The position numbers and the translations under genes are program-made. DNA of 64,000 nucleotides from Hevea brasiliensis (lineage: Eukaryota; Streptophyta; Magnoliopsida; Malpighiales; Euphorbiaceae), in NCBI RefSeq assembly GCF_030052815.1, contig NC_079493.1, positions 57,331,191-57,395,190 of the forward strand, in the 5' to 3' direction. The notes under the pieces are model-generated. The model was not told where the DNA came from, ran no database searches, and saw only the letters and a list, made by a program, of their open reading frames with translations. Position 1 is the first letter of the stretch. Every line of letters begins with the position of its first letter. Of the stretch, positions 1-11,700 are shown piece after piece.

Positions 1-394
1 TTAATTAAGAACCTATTTGTTAGCTGTAATTTTTTATATATATCTTTGATTTCTGGGGCAATAAACATCAGAATTCATATTCCAAAATTTCTTAGTTCTT
101 TTACACCTATTGGTTGAAACACATCATTCATATCTCAGTCTCACCCAAATTCTGCAATCCTAGTTGTTTAAGTTATCTGAACTTTATCACCCTAGGACTC
201 CAAATCCTATCACACCTCTCTCCCAAAACCCTATAAATACCCTACTAGAGAAAGAAAAAAAAAAAAGGAAAAAAGAAAAGAGGCGGAGGAGAAGACAAAA
301 AAAAAAAAAAGAAAAGGAAAAAAAATTGAAGAGAGAAATAGTCAAAATTCTTTTAGTTCTTCTTTCTTTCTTGCGATATTTCTTGAAGGTTAGT
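1..394. other. Unassigned AT-rich flank left of element A
   Basis: No gene is recognisable. Homology to the 3' LTR of element A begins only at about 394-395 (at 'attaggtgc'), so this stretch is foreign to A. It holds a TATA-like box (ctataaatacc, about 230-240) followed by a purine-rich run, an arrangement seen in LTR promoters and plant gene leaders. It could be the edge of another retroelement or a deletion junction. A lysine/arginine-rich open frame here only reflects the purine run. Confidence 0.5.
248..332 (+). repeat. Purine-rich (A/G) low-complexity tract
   Basis: An almost uninterrupted A/G run (aaagaaaaaaaaaaaagg and similar). It creates a spurious Lys/Arg-rich frame on the plus strand and a Phe/Ser-rich frame on the minus strand. 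Confidence 0.8.
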
Positions 395-2224
395 TCTTTT
401 ATTAGGTGCCCATAAATTCTGGGTAGACCAATCCAGCCAGCCATGTTCAAATGGCCATAACTTGAGCTAAAAAACTCCAAATGGAGTAATTCAAAAATGG
501 AATTAAATTTAAAACAATAAGGAATAAGTTTTATGTAGAACACTTTACCGAATTCTAACAGTAATATAACTAATGGAAAAGTACAAAATAGGACACCAAA
601 TCTGAAAAATTTGAAATTGTGCCTAAGAGACATAAAATTTGAAGAAACAATTAAAACCAACAAATTTGGCACCTAAAATGTAGTATGTGGGTATAATTGG
701 ATTTCTCATACATATTAAGCATAAGAAAGTCAACATATTGACATGAATAGTAACCTCAAAATGAAAATTTCCAAGAACGTTAGTTTAAGCGTATTAGGAC
801 TAAAATTGAGCATATATGAATTAATTATTGGATTTATTGTGAGATAAGATACTGAAACACTATAAATTGAGTGTTTCAGCTGAAAAAGACCTAAAAAAGG
901 ATAGGGCAAACTGAGTCAAGGCCTAGAGGTGACTCACATCAAGTTTGTGCACAATAACTTTTCACTTTCGATTTGCTATTAATACATTTTAGAGCAATTT
1001 ATGCTAAACAATGCTTTGAGAAATGTTGTGTTGCCTACTTTATAAATAGAAATTTGAAATGAAAATTGATTAATGTTTTGCATGAAATGTTGAATAATAT
1101 GATTTTGAAATTGCTTTTTGATTCACACTTGGCATGGCAATCCCTTACTATGTTTCTCCTCCACATTGGGGTTGAGTTTGATATTTGATCATTTTTCTCC
1201 CTCTCTGGCTTGCCAGTCTGAGGTGAGTTTGGATGAGTACTCATTAGCTAGCTAGCCACCTCCCTCATTGATTTTAATTAGTGGGGTAAGTTTTCCTTGT
1301 CGTGGTGTACAATACGGCATGTTTGAAAATTTTATGTCATGGCCTAAGTTGTGTTATTGATGGCAACATTGTGTTTATTAAATTGTTTGATCAAATTTGT
1401 GTTATATTAAGCTTTGAAAATTGTGAAACATTTAAATTGTGATTTGTGATAAATGTGATTTGAAAATTGAAAAGTGATTATGAAATATTTGAACTTTGAA
1501 TTAATGACAAATGTTTTATATTTTGTATTTTATATTTTATTGTGCACCACTGAGTATATTTATGCTCAGTGATAGCTTTCTTTGCTGTCGCAGATAAAGA
1601 CAAGAAAAAAGCAGCAAAGTGCTGCTGATTGTTGGGACTACACTAAGGCTTTTGTACGGGTATTTAGTTATACCCTTGTAATTAGTTGATGTAAATAATG
1701 TTATAGTCATATGTATTCTTGTAATTGAGCAGTTGTACAGTCATATATAAAAATATTATCTTTTGGCTTGTTATGCCTGTGAACTATATTGTGAATGAAG
1801 TCAAATATTCTAAATGCAATGAGAATGGATTTACTTAAATGTTTTGCAATTGTCATGAATTGTGGAGATTGGTTGGATTTGTGATGATTTGAGTTTTGGT
1901 AGTTGCAATTGGGTTGAAGTGATATATTTGCGAGTATTTTTCTACAGGTAAAATTTTCAGTTTTTGCAAATACTGCTGGCACTCTGCTGAAATTTTTTCA
2001 GAATTTGCGGAAAAATAAAATTGTTCAAAAATTTTACATAGCTTTTCAACTTCAATTAAATTTTTTTAGTTCCTACCAAAAATTCTCACCACTTTCAAAA
2101 AGTAAGAAAATTGTTTTAAAATTCCTTGTAGTATATTTAATGTGTTATCTGTAGGTGAAGTTCGGTAATTTATGAAGTATACTACGGGATCATCTTATGC
2201 CTTACAAAGGGGTAAGGTGTGACA
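395..2224 (+). mobile_element. Element A, 5' LTR (5'-truncated), Ty3/gypsy
   Basis: This 1.83-kb segment is closely related to 12882-14699, the end of element A's 3' LTR. It ends in GGTGTGACA directly before a tRNA-iMet primer-binding site, so the element reads on the plus strand. Compared with the 3' LTR it lacks roughly the first 1.4 kb, which is replaced by unrelated sequence left of 395. The left TSD is therefore lost. Landmarks are a TATAAATA box at about 1041, the twin palindromes GAGTACTC and GCTAGCTAGC at about 1234-1258, and a double stem-loop at about 1546-1593. The boundaries at 2224 are firm; the left edge is good to a few bases. Confidence 0.85.
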
Positions 2225-2232
2225 TGTTTTAG

Positions 2233-2244
2233 TGGTATCAGAGC
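2233..2244 (+). other. Primer-binding site of element A (tRNA-iMet type)
   Basis: TGGTATCAGAGC lies 8 bp after the 5' LTR end. This is the usual primer site of plant chromoviruses and many copia elements, complementary to the 3' end of initiator tRNA-Met. It fixes the plus-strand orientation of element A. Confidence 0.9.
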
Positions 2245-2413
2245 ATGGTTTTGAAATGAATTTTGATTGTGCATGTGCATATTTCCTTTGACAAGTACAA
2301 CTGCTCAAGTGTCCTAAATTAGTGCATATGGCATATTTACATCATGAATATGTACTAATGGAGGTCAACCTCTGTGTGTTTGATCTCAGGAAGTAGAAAT
2401 TCTGAAAAATGGA

Positions 2414-3700
2414 ATGGAAGAGGGAGATCATTTCGTAGAGCAATCTGTCAAGGCTGAGACCCATGGAGAAGCCCTAGCACTACATAATGTGATTGGGTCA
2501 GCCACTCTAGCTCCTTCTCAAGCACCGTAGTTTCCTGGTCAGTGGGCACAACAGATGGCTACATTCTTTCAACAAATGGCAGGAAATGTGCCACCACAAG
2601 CTCAGATGCAAGCACCTGCAGCACAACCACAGCCTCCGGCTCGTCAATATGAAAAATTACTGAAATTTGGAGCTATCGAGTCCAAGGGCATCGTGGATCC
2701 ACTAGAAGCAGAATAATGGCTAGAACGGATAAAAAGGATATTCAGAAAGCTGCAATGTGCCTAGTAATTAAAATTTGAATATTCAGTATCTCTTCTGTAA
2801 GGGGATGCATATGAATGGTGGAAAACCATCCCCCATAGCCTGGTTGAGCCCCCTGTTCTTACATGGGCACACTTCCTGAGCCAGTTCAGACAGAAATGGA
2901 TCCCCGATACCTATGTTAATATGAAATTGCAAGAATTTTTGAATCTGAAGTAAGGGGGCAAGACCATAGCAGAATATGAATGGGAGTTTTCAAGACTAAG
3001 CCATTATGCTGGAAGCTTGGTCACCTCCCCCAGAGACCGGTGCAAGAGGTTTGAGACTGGGTTGAGGCCTAGCTTGGGAATGCAAGTGGTGGGTTTCCCA
3101 CACTAAAAATTTTCTAAATTGATTTCACAAGCCCTGGAAATAGAAAGGATTGAGTTGGAAGGGTCAGTAAAAAATAACACACAAGAGAAATAGAAAACTG
3201 AAAAAGCTATTGGTCAAACTACAGAAAGTAGTTTGCGGAAGCGAAAACATTTTGGAGGATCTAGCTCATGCGAATCGGGTAGAGGTAGATCTTCTGGATA
3301 GAAACCACCCTAATCCGATTAGCAAACTCAGCAGACACACAGAAATACGCTATTGGATCGACTTTGTGAAACTTGTGGTAAGCCACATAGTGGGGCATGT
3401 TATAGAGCCATAGGAGCATGTTTTAATTGTGGAGGGACTGGTCATTTTGCTAAGGATTGTGTAAGTCCACGCCGTTATGGATCATTTACCACGTCAAAAG
3501 GATTAGCCCAAGTTTCTACCCCAAAGAGTTCACCAGCAATTGGTAGAGGCAGAGGCAGAGGTAGGGGTAGTACACCTGGAAGTCAGGGTACTGCGAATTA
3601 GCTAGAATAAGGTGATGCTCCAGTGAGAGTATACACTATGCGGCAGAGGGAAGAGGATGAGACTTCTGATATTATTGTTGGTATTTTCTCAAATTTAACT
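2414..3700 (+). pseudogene. gag: Element A gag (plus start of protease), broken
   Basis: The start ATG at 2414 begins MEEGDH, the same start as the gag of element B. The capsid homology (QQMA, LEAE, WLER) continues but is cut by in-frame stops: TAG after SQAP near 2528, TAA after LEAE near 2716, and another near 2763. Further frame changes follow. The nucleocapsid part at about 3353-3470 is well preserved: CETCGKPHSGAC followed by the zinc knuckle CFNCGGTGHFAKDC. After a stop at about 3600 comes a short protease-leading segment (VYTMRQRE, ETSDIIVG) that stops matching at about 3700. Everything from the protease active site through integrase is absent. Gag normally coats and packages the genomic RNA; this copy cannot make it. 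Confidence 0.88.
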
Positions 3701-4087
3701 AAGATATATATACGTGTATAAAAACAAATTTTGATATGATAGTGACTAGTCTTTTCGGAATTAGTTTTGGAAGAGTTTGCTAGCGAAGGACATCTCCTAG
3801 AGTACGATAAATTGTTGAATATCGGTTGACAAAAGAGTTATGGAAGTAAAAATTTGAACCGTTGGTTCAGATGTAATAAAAAAATGTTACGAATATTAGC
3901 AAGATTGTTTACTAGAATGGTTAGAAGAACAATGATTAGGTAAATAGTAAGTGCTACGAACTATTATTTAGACTATAAAGCTACATAGAAATGTGAGAAA
4001 AACATAAGAAAACAACACGTATGACTATTTGAGGATAAATGGTGGACAAAATTTCGAGGATGAAATTTATTTTAAGTGGGCGAGAAT
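3701..4087 (+). other. Element A internal remnant with polypurine tract
   Basis: These roughly 390 bp replace the whole pol gene. I recognise nothing coding in 3701-4045. The last part carries the motif AATTTCGAGGATGAAATT (about 4049-4066) and the polypurine tract AAGTGGGCGAGAAT just before the 3' LTR at 4088, where plus-strand DNA synthesis is primed. The same motif plus tract occurs in elements B and C. Element A is thus a non-autonomous derivative with only a 1.86-kb internal region. Confidence 0.75.
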
Positions 4088-5147
4088 TGTAACACCCCCT
4101 ATTTACATAGCCTAGTATATGTTACTATTCCGGTGACCGGTGTCGGTTCAGACAATTAAGAGGATTAGAACCACATTTGAGACACCTAGATAAGCCCTGA
4201 ATGCAAATAAATAGTGACTACCTGATAGGTAAGTCTAAATAAGAAAAACAAAACATAAAAGGTTAAATGAGCCTAGAGTTACAGCGATGGGTGACCTTCC
4301 CGGGAAGTGACTGCGAGGTCAGTCTTAACCCGAATTTTGGACCAATCAGGAAGAAATATCGAATAACTTGCTAACCGGATTAAATCAGCGAGGGGCAATC
4401 TGGTCAATTCACCCCTAGAGCTGACTCCTAACCTAACTGTCTAATAAAATAAGAGAAACAAAAATTTCGAGATCAAGAATTAAATTAAAGAACAAATGAA
4501 AATTAAGGAAAATTAAAAAAGAAAAGAAAAAGTTTATTGCATCATAGAAATGACATCATGAATGATGTCAAAATACATTTTAATTTCCCCACTAATTTTG
4601 ACTAAGTCAGTTGAGTAAAATACACTTAAAATAGATGAAAAAGAAAAAAAAACCTAATTCACTTCTTCCTCACAAAAAAATTGGAGCCCACCTTCACCTC
4701 TCTCCACCATTGCTCCACCTCCATTAAAGCTTATGTCAAGCTTGATTCCAGCCACTTAACCCTACTTTGCCCGCAAATCACTTCATAGAAACTTCTTAAC
4801 TTCAGTTGGGGAGGCATTTGAAGAAGAAAAGAAAAGGAAAAAGGGAGTGAAGTGAAGAATTGAAGTTCAAAGTGAAGGTAAGAAATTTAATTTGAAAATT
4901 GTAGTTTATTACTTATGTTTTTAGCTCAATTAAACTAGAAATCACCTTAAAAATCAAAAGAAAACTATTATGGGGGACTAAAGGGAAATTCGGCCAGCAT
5001 TAAGGCTTATTGATGTTTCATGAATTTGGTGGAATTGAAGTAGAAGTTAAGTTAAATTAGGTGTATAAAGGTTGATTGTGAACTTTAATTGCATTAGTTA
5101 GCATTAGTTAAAGAAATTGTGTAAATTAGGGTTTTTAGCACTTAGGG
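4088..5147 (+). mobile_element. Element A, 3' LTR, part 1 of 3
   Basis: It starts TGTAACACCCC immediately after the polypurine tract. It contains the conserved AGCGATGGGTGACC block about 195 bp from the LTR start (4283-4296). It is cut at 5147 by solo LTR I, with TSD TAGGG at 5143-5147. The three parts (4088-5147, 8547-8751, 12718-14699) sum to about 3.25 kb, a plausible full LTR for this family. Confidence 0.85.
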
Positions 5148-8100
5148 TGTCACACCCTACCCCTTTGTAAGGTATAACATGATCCCGTAGTATACCTAAT
5201 GAATTATCAAACTTTGCCTACTGATAACCCATTAAATACACTACAAGGGATTTTAAACATTTTCTTACTTCTTTTTACAGTGGTGAGCACTATTACAGGT
5301 GTTAAAAATTTTCTTTTACTGAAGTGAAACAGCTAACACATTTGAAGAATTAATAATTTCTATAAAAATTTTGGCAGAGTGCCATCTTTATTTTGAATAA
5401 AACAGTTCTTCAAAAACCTGTAAAAAGCACTTCAAATATATTTCTCAATCTCAAACTCCAACATCCAATCAACACAATAAGTTTCTCAATATTTATCTAC
5501 TCAATCCACAATAATTTTTCAGTGTTTTCAAAAGTTGAGATAAAAGAAATATATCAAAATATTTACAAGCCAAAATAATTTAAAATTTTAGTTTACAACT
5601 TTAAGGTACAATTTTAATGTACAATTTTAATTTACAACTGCTCAAAACCAAGAACACTATATACATACAGTGAACATACATTACAATACAAAATGCAAAA
5701 TATGGTATACTCAATATATCCGATGAACTCTCAATGAAGCACTAGCAGCCTAGTCTGCTGCCCTGTCAGTCTGTCCACCTGCGATAGCAATGAAAAGCTA
5801 TCATTGAGCCAATGTCTCAGTGGTGCACAACATTAACGCAATGCAACTTTAAATCACAAATCATAAGTCATATACATAGTGGATACTTAAAACCATAGTT
5901 AAATTTAAAGACAGTGATGTCATAAAGAATTTAAACTCCATTTCATAATGTCACAATAAATATCAATAAATTATATACACAGCTTAATCATGTTCCAAAG
6001 TCCAATTCATCCCAAGAGCTGATGGCTAATGAGGAATAACATAGCTAGCTAGCAATAATATGAGTACTCATTCTATTCGTCCTCAACAAGCACGCACCTT
6101 AACACTTCAGCCAGAGAGGGAATTCAAAGTCAATTCATCCCACTAGACAAGCTAGTGGGGAATTCAATCAATATACATGATAGCTGTGATTTCAAACCAT
6201 TTACAATGCTTTTCAATTAATAAGTATCCATCAAATATCATTCAAACAATTTTTCATAATTTAAAACAATAATATACAAATAGTCATAATTTATTTCAAT
6301 TGAAAAATTCAAAAGAAATAACTGTTGTGCACAAACCTCTAATAAATGTCTCTTGGCCCTGACTCAGTGTTTCCTTCCCCTTCCCTGAGTCTTTGCTAAC
6401 TGAAACACACAATTTGAAGTGTTTCCGTACTCATTTAAACCGTCTCTAACAATAAGGCTTAATAATTAATTTATTGATTTTTATTATTTCCTTAGTCAAC
6501 CTAAAATGTTGACCCTCAATGCACTCTAGCTGAAATAGGTTTTAATGTTACCAATATGTCACATTTTATAGCCTTTTAGTGTTGGTACATGTTACCAAAT
6601 TCATTTTCATGTATATTGCATTTTATTGCAATTTGCCGGATTTTGGTATACTAATTTGACCTAACCGGATGACCTAGTTCCCTCGGTTTTCGGATTTCGG
6701 TCCAAACTACAAACTTGTAGGTCTATGTCTTATTGCACGTGGGGCAAAATTTCAGGTCATTCTGAGTTGTGTAGGCCAAGTTATGGTCAATTTACCAATG
6801 CTGGACAGAATGCACCAAAATGGTAACTTTAGGTCATTTTTAGGTCACTTTTGGTTCGGCCAGTTTTGGTACTTGAACTTGTGCAAGCTATTTAGGTTGG
6901 TTCTGGCCATTTCTGGGCTTTGGTGTCTTCATAAGAATTGTAGATATATGTCTAAACTATTCATGATAAAAATTTCAGGTCATTTGGACCTGTTTTGAGT
7001 GAGTTATAGCCAAAACACTAACTACTGCCCAAATGGTCAATTTCCAGGCTTTCAAGTCACTAATCCGGATTTGGTCATTTTTCAAGTCACCTTCTAGGTA
7101 GAATTTTGGTAAGCTTCCTCCATGAAAGTTGGCACATTTTGTGCCTAGTTTCACCTCCAATTAGTCTCATACCAATTGGAGTCACACACTTAAGGTTCTA
7201 AGCTGAAACACACACTGCCCTACTACACACTTCTCATCAGTTACCAATTACATATTCAATACTTACCAAACTACTTCCTTCATGCCAATTCTGATTTGTA
7301 CCTTACCATTAACACATTTAACAACACATTTTGGTCATTTTGGATAGCTTGTAAACATTCTCAATATGCACACTATAAAACAGAATTTTCCAAAGTCCAT
7401 TTACACCATTTAACCACATGAACATACCCCATTTACGTACCCAATTCCAAACCATTATACACATATCCATGCTGCCATCAATAACAACATCTTAAACAAC
7501 CATAAACAAGTAAAAACAAGTTACGTATACTGAATTTCCATGGCTGCCAAAATGTACATCTCCATTAATTTATCAAACATCAAAATCTCTTCCATAAAAC
7601 AACTACCCACAACCTTGGTTACACTTTTAATGAAATAAGAATTAAAAACACTCACTTACCACTTTTAAAGTTCTTCAAAACCTTACCAAAACTTATCCTT
7701 CTTGCTCGCTAATTGCTGCCAAAGTTGTATAGAACAACTTTAGTGAAGAGACCTAGAAGAATTGATGGCTTGATGATGGCGGTTTTACCCTTGCATGGTG
7801 GACGACCATGGATGGAAGCTTGGGAGAAATGGGTTCGGCAATGGAGAAGAATAGATGAGGAAGAAGGCTGTTAGTGGAGGTGGCTGTCCCAAGTTTGATT
7901 ATGTGTCAAATGTATTAAGTTAGTGGAGCACTAATTGAATAAAAGTATATTTTAATGTTAAACTTTTCAATTTTCCACATTTTCCTCCTATCTTTTGCTA
8001 TGCAGATTATGTACCACTATTTTAATTTTTCATGACATTTTCCAAGTGTAATATTATTTATTTTTAATTGACATTTAGGTCAAAAGATAACTCGGGATGT

Positions 8101-8541
8101 CAAATGATCACAATGCCCCTGTTCGGGTTGTATTCTTGATTTTTCAGTAACACCGAGTTTTGTCATTTTCTCTATTTCTCATTTTTCTTTGTACTAATTA
8201 ATTAATTTTTCTTTGATATTTCTAATGAAATTTATACTTCAATAGATATTTATTTAAGTCTTAAAAATATTTTTCAGGTTTCCCCGCTGTCCAGGGCTAG
8301 TCAACGGTCTACGCCGCAATTTCCCGATGCGGTCACCCATCGCTATGGTTCTTTGCTCGTTTAACTTGGTTACATTTCATTGCTATTATTTTTCCTTTGT
8401 TTTTCTTGTATTTTCTTTTCTTTTATTTCATTATTTTATGTCTCCTCACCAATATTTAAGTGTAGTTCTAGGCATCCTAGCTATCCGGACAACACTGTCA
8501 CCGAAATAGTAGAATGCACTACCGAACATAGGGGTGTTACA
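5148..8541 (-). mobile_element. Solo LTR I (Ty3/gypsy, same subgroup as A/B/F)
   Basis: A 3.39-kb sequence starting TGTCACACCC and ending GGGTGTTACA on the plus strand, flanked by a perfect TSD TAGGG (5143-5147 and 8542-8546). There is no internal domain, PBS or coding region, so this is a solo LTR left by LTR-LTR recombination. In element sense it reads on the minus strand. It is the reverse-oriented relative of solo LTR F. It carries the GCGATGGGTGACC block about 200 bp inside the 8541 end, the two-hairpin module at 5782-5820 and the palindromes GCTAGCTAGC/GAGTACTC at about 6049-6072. Small open frames inside it match no protein I know. Confidence 0.92.
5782..5820 (-). promoter_or_regulatory. 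Two-hairpin module in solo LTR I
   Basis: GATAGC...GCTATC forms a perfect 6-bp stem at 5782-5802, adjacent to TGAG...CTCA at about 5805-5820. It sits in the same position as the double stem-loops of the other LTRs in this window. Role unknown; an RNA structure in R/U5 is my inference. Confidence 0.5.
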
Positions 8542-8546
8542 TAGGG

Positions 8547-8751
8547 TTTGCAAAAATATTTAGAGAAAATTTGTAATTGATGTATTGGAACTTAATTGAG
8601 GTTTGAAATGGTCATTTGGAGTCATTTGTGGTGTGTTTGAATTGATAGAACCAAAGTGCAATTCGGATTAGTTAGGATTCCTATTTTGGCATATTGACCT
8701 ATGTCCCTTTCAGGGACCAAAACTAAAAATTTACCAACCCAATTGGTGTGA
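8547..8751 (+). mobile_element. Element A, 3' LTR, part 2 of 3
   Basis: A short LTR island between solo LTRs I and H. The left end is the second TAGGG (8542-8546); the right end holds the first TGTGA (8747-8751) made when H inserted. Removing I and H joins it to parts 1 and 3. Confidence 0.8.
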
Positions 8752-11700
8752 TGTAACATCCTCATTTTCGTAGTCCGTACATTCTACTATTCCGACGGCT
8801 AATGTCTTCCCCAGAAAGTCGAAATGTCTGGAACTACACTTCGGTGATAATGAACAGACATATAATGATGAAATAAATAAGAACAAAATGCAAGAAAAAT
8901 CAAAGACAAATGAAAGAGAGAAAATCAAGCTAAGTTAAACAAGCCGACACCGCAGCGATGGGTGACCGCACTGGGAAGGCCGTTGCCGACCCCAAGACCA
9001 TGGGGAACCCTCAGAATTTAATTCCGGGACGTAAGTAAAGGTCTATTGAAATATAATTGAAACTAGAAATATATAAAAAAAAAATTAATAAATTAGTACA
9101 AAGAAAAATGAAAAATCGAGAAACAGAGAAAAATCAGTGTTTCCAAAAAATCGGGAATATAGCCCGAAGTTGGGTATTTTGGTCATTTGACACCTAAAGT
9201 TATCTTTTGACCTCAATGTCCATTAAAAATAAATGATATTACACTTAGAGAATGTCATGAAAAATTAAATTGTGAAACATTATAAGAATAGTGAAAGAAA
9301 TGGGGGATAAAATCCAATTTATGAAACTTTGAATAATTAACATTAAAATCCAAGTTAGTGCTCCACTAACTCTTAATTTGGGACACTTAAATATTCCTTT
9401 GGGACAGCAGAACCATCATCTTCCACCTTGAGAAATAACCAGCCAAGAGAAATGAAGTTCACCATGGAAATCACCATGGCCACCCCACATGTAACCTCTA
9501 TGGGTGCATGATCAAGCCACCATTTCTACTTATTTTCTTCATCAAAGCTTGCACACACACCTTGGGCAGTATGTTGGAAGTAAAAAGAAGAGGATTTGAT
9601 GAAGCTTTGGTGAAGCTCAAAAAAGGTTAGTGCTAGTTTTTCATCCCTTGCTTTATTAAAGTTTGTATTAAGGTTGAGATGAGTTGGATGGTGAAGAAAT
9701 TTGAAGGATTCGATGAGTTATTGATATATTCAATTTTGGACAGCCATGAAAGATTATTGTAGTTGAGTTTTTCTTACCTTTAATGGATGGAAATTAAGAT
9801 TGACTAACTTAAATGGAAGTGGTAGTAAGTTAATATCCAATGATGTGCATGTTAGTGCTTGAATTAAGGGTTTGAATATGGGTCTTGATACTTTGGCAAA
9901 CTGCCATGTTTGGTAGCCTATTAAATCATGAATTTGTGTGTGAATATGTAGTTTATTAATGAAATATGCTAGTATTAAATTGTGGGCAGTATGTTTAAGT
10001 GATATTGAAGTATGATTATGTTGAAGTGTATGTGTAATATTGACATTGAGATATGTTGAATTTTGGTGGAAGTGAATGTTGAACTTAATGGTGAATTGTG
10101 TGCATTGAGCACTTGAATATTCTACCCAAAATTGTTGCTGGAGTTGTGTACAATATATATATAGAAGTGTTATTGATTGAATATTGAAGTAATGAGGAGG
10201 AGAAGAAATATCAAATTGGAAGTGTATGTGCTTTGTGCAGGTTGTGTATTGAAGGCACTACCTAAATTAAGCCATAAGTGCCAAACTGTGAACCCAATTG
10301 GAATGAGGCCAATGGGGGGTGAAACTAGACACCAAATAGGCCAACTTTCATGTAGAAATGTTGCCAAAATTCTGCCTAGAAACTGACCTTACAAATGACC
10401 AAATCCGTAATAGCAACCTTGCAACCCAGATTTTTGACCATACAAACAGTAGTTCTTGGGATGACCATAACTCCCTCAAAAAAGGTCCAATTGAACTGAA
10501 ATTTTTACCATGGTTAGTTTAGACATATATCTACAATTTTTATGAAGACACCAAAGCCCAGAAATGGCCAGAACCAAGTCAAATGGCTTGCACAAGTTCG
10601 GGTACAAAAACTGCCGAACCAAAAGTGACCTAAAATTGACCAAATTTTGCACTAAAGGTGCAATTTGTCCAGCATTGGTAAATTGACCATATCTTGGTCT
10701 ACACAACTCAGAATGACCTGAAATTTTGCCCCACGTGCAATAAGACATAGACCTACAAGTTTGTAGTTTGGACCAAAACCCAAAAACTGAGGAAACTAGG
10801 TCGTCCGGCTAGGTCAAAATAGTACACCAAAATCCGGTAAATTGCAATAAAATGCAATACACTTGGAAATGAAATTGGTAGCATATATCAACACTAAAGG
10901 GCTATAAAATGTGACATATTGGTAACATTAGAATTGACTCACGTAGAGTGCATCAAGGGTCAACATTATAGGTTGACTAATGAAATGAATTGAAGGGAAT
11001 AGTACCAAGAGAAATAGGACTTTAAGCTAGACAAATCTAGCACACAAAAATTGAGAAATTGACCAAAATTTGCACCAAAGGTGCAATCTGTCCAGCTTTA
11101 GTAAATTGACCATATCTTGGTCTATACAACTCATAATGACTTGAAATTTTGCCCCGCGTGCAATAAGACATAGAGCTACAATTTTGCTTCTTTGACTAGA
11201 AGCTAAAAACCAAGGAAAATAGGACTTTAAGCTAGACTAATCTAGCACACTAAAATTGAAAATTAGTAATTACATAAAATGATGCTTGAAGTGATTTAGC
11301 AATGAATGCCAACTTGTGAAAAGGGTAAATTGCATTATATTGACAACATATTGAATTGTAAATTGTGACATGTTGATGCTAGAATCAACCTATCCATGAT
11401 GCATAAAAAGGTCAATAATTTTATTGACCAGTGAAAGGCATAAAGATGTATAAACCCTATGAATAAAGAATTAAATATGTAACATTATAATATGCCCTAA
11501 TTTGCCTAGTTGACTAGTTTGGATAGGTTAGCATGCCAATAGGATTCTGACAGCTGTTCTGTAAATGACTTTACGTCATATTGTGTTTTATGGCTTATTA
11601 TGCCATACTATGATTTTAATAGCCTATGGCTATACAGATTGTGTTATTATACTCGGCCTTATGCCTGATTGATTAAATGGCTTTTTAGCCACACTGTCTG

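Noticed and set aside
164..415. Lys/Arg-rich 83-codon frame
   Set aside because: It starts at a non-ATG codon and is produced by an A/G low-complexity tract; no domain and no coding signal.
10170..10386. Overlapping open frames on both strands of solo LTR H
   Set aside because: Both fall within an LTR with clear TSDs, overlap each other and resemble no protein family.
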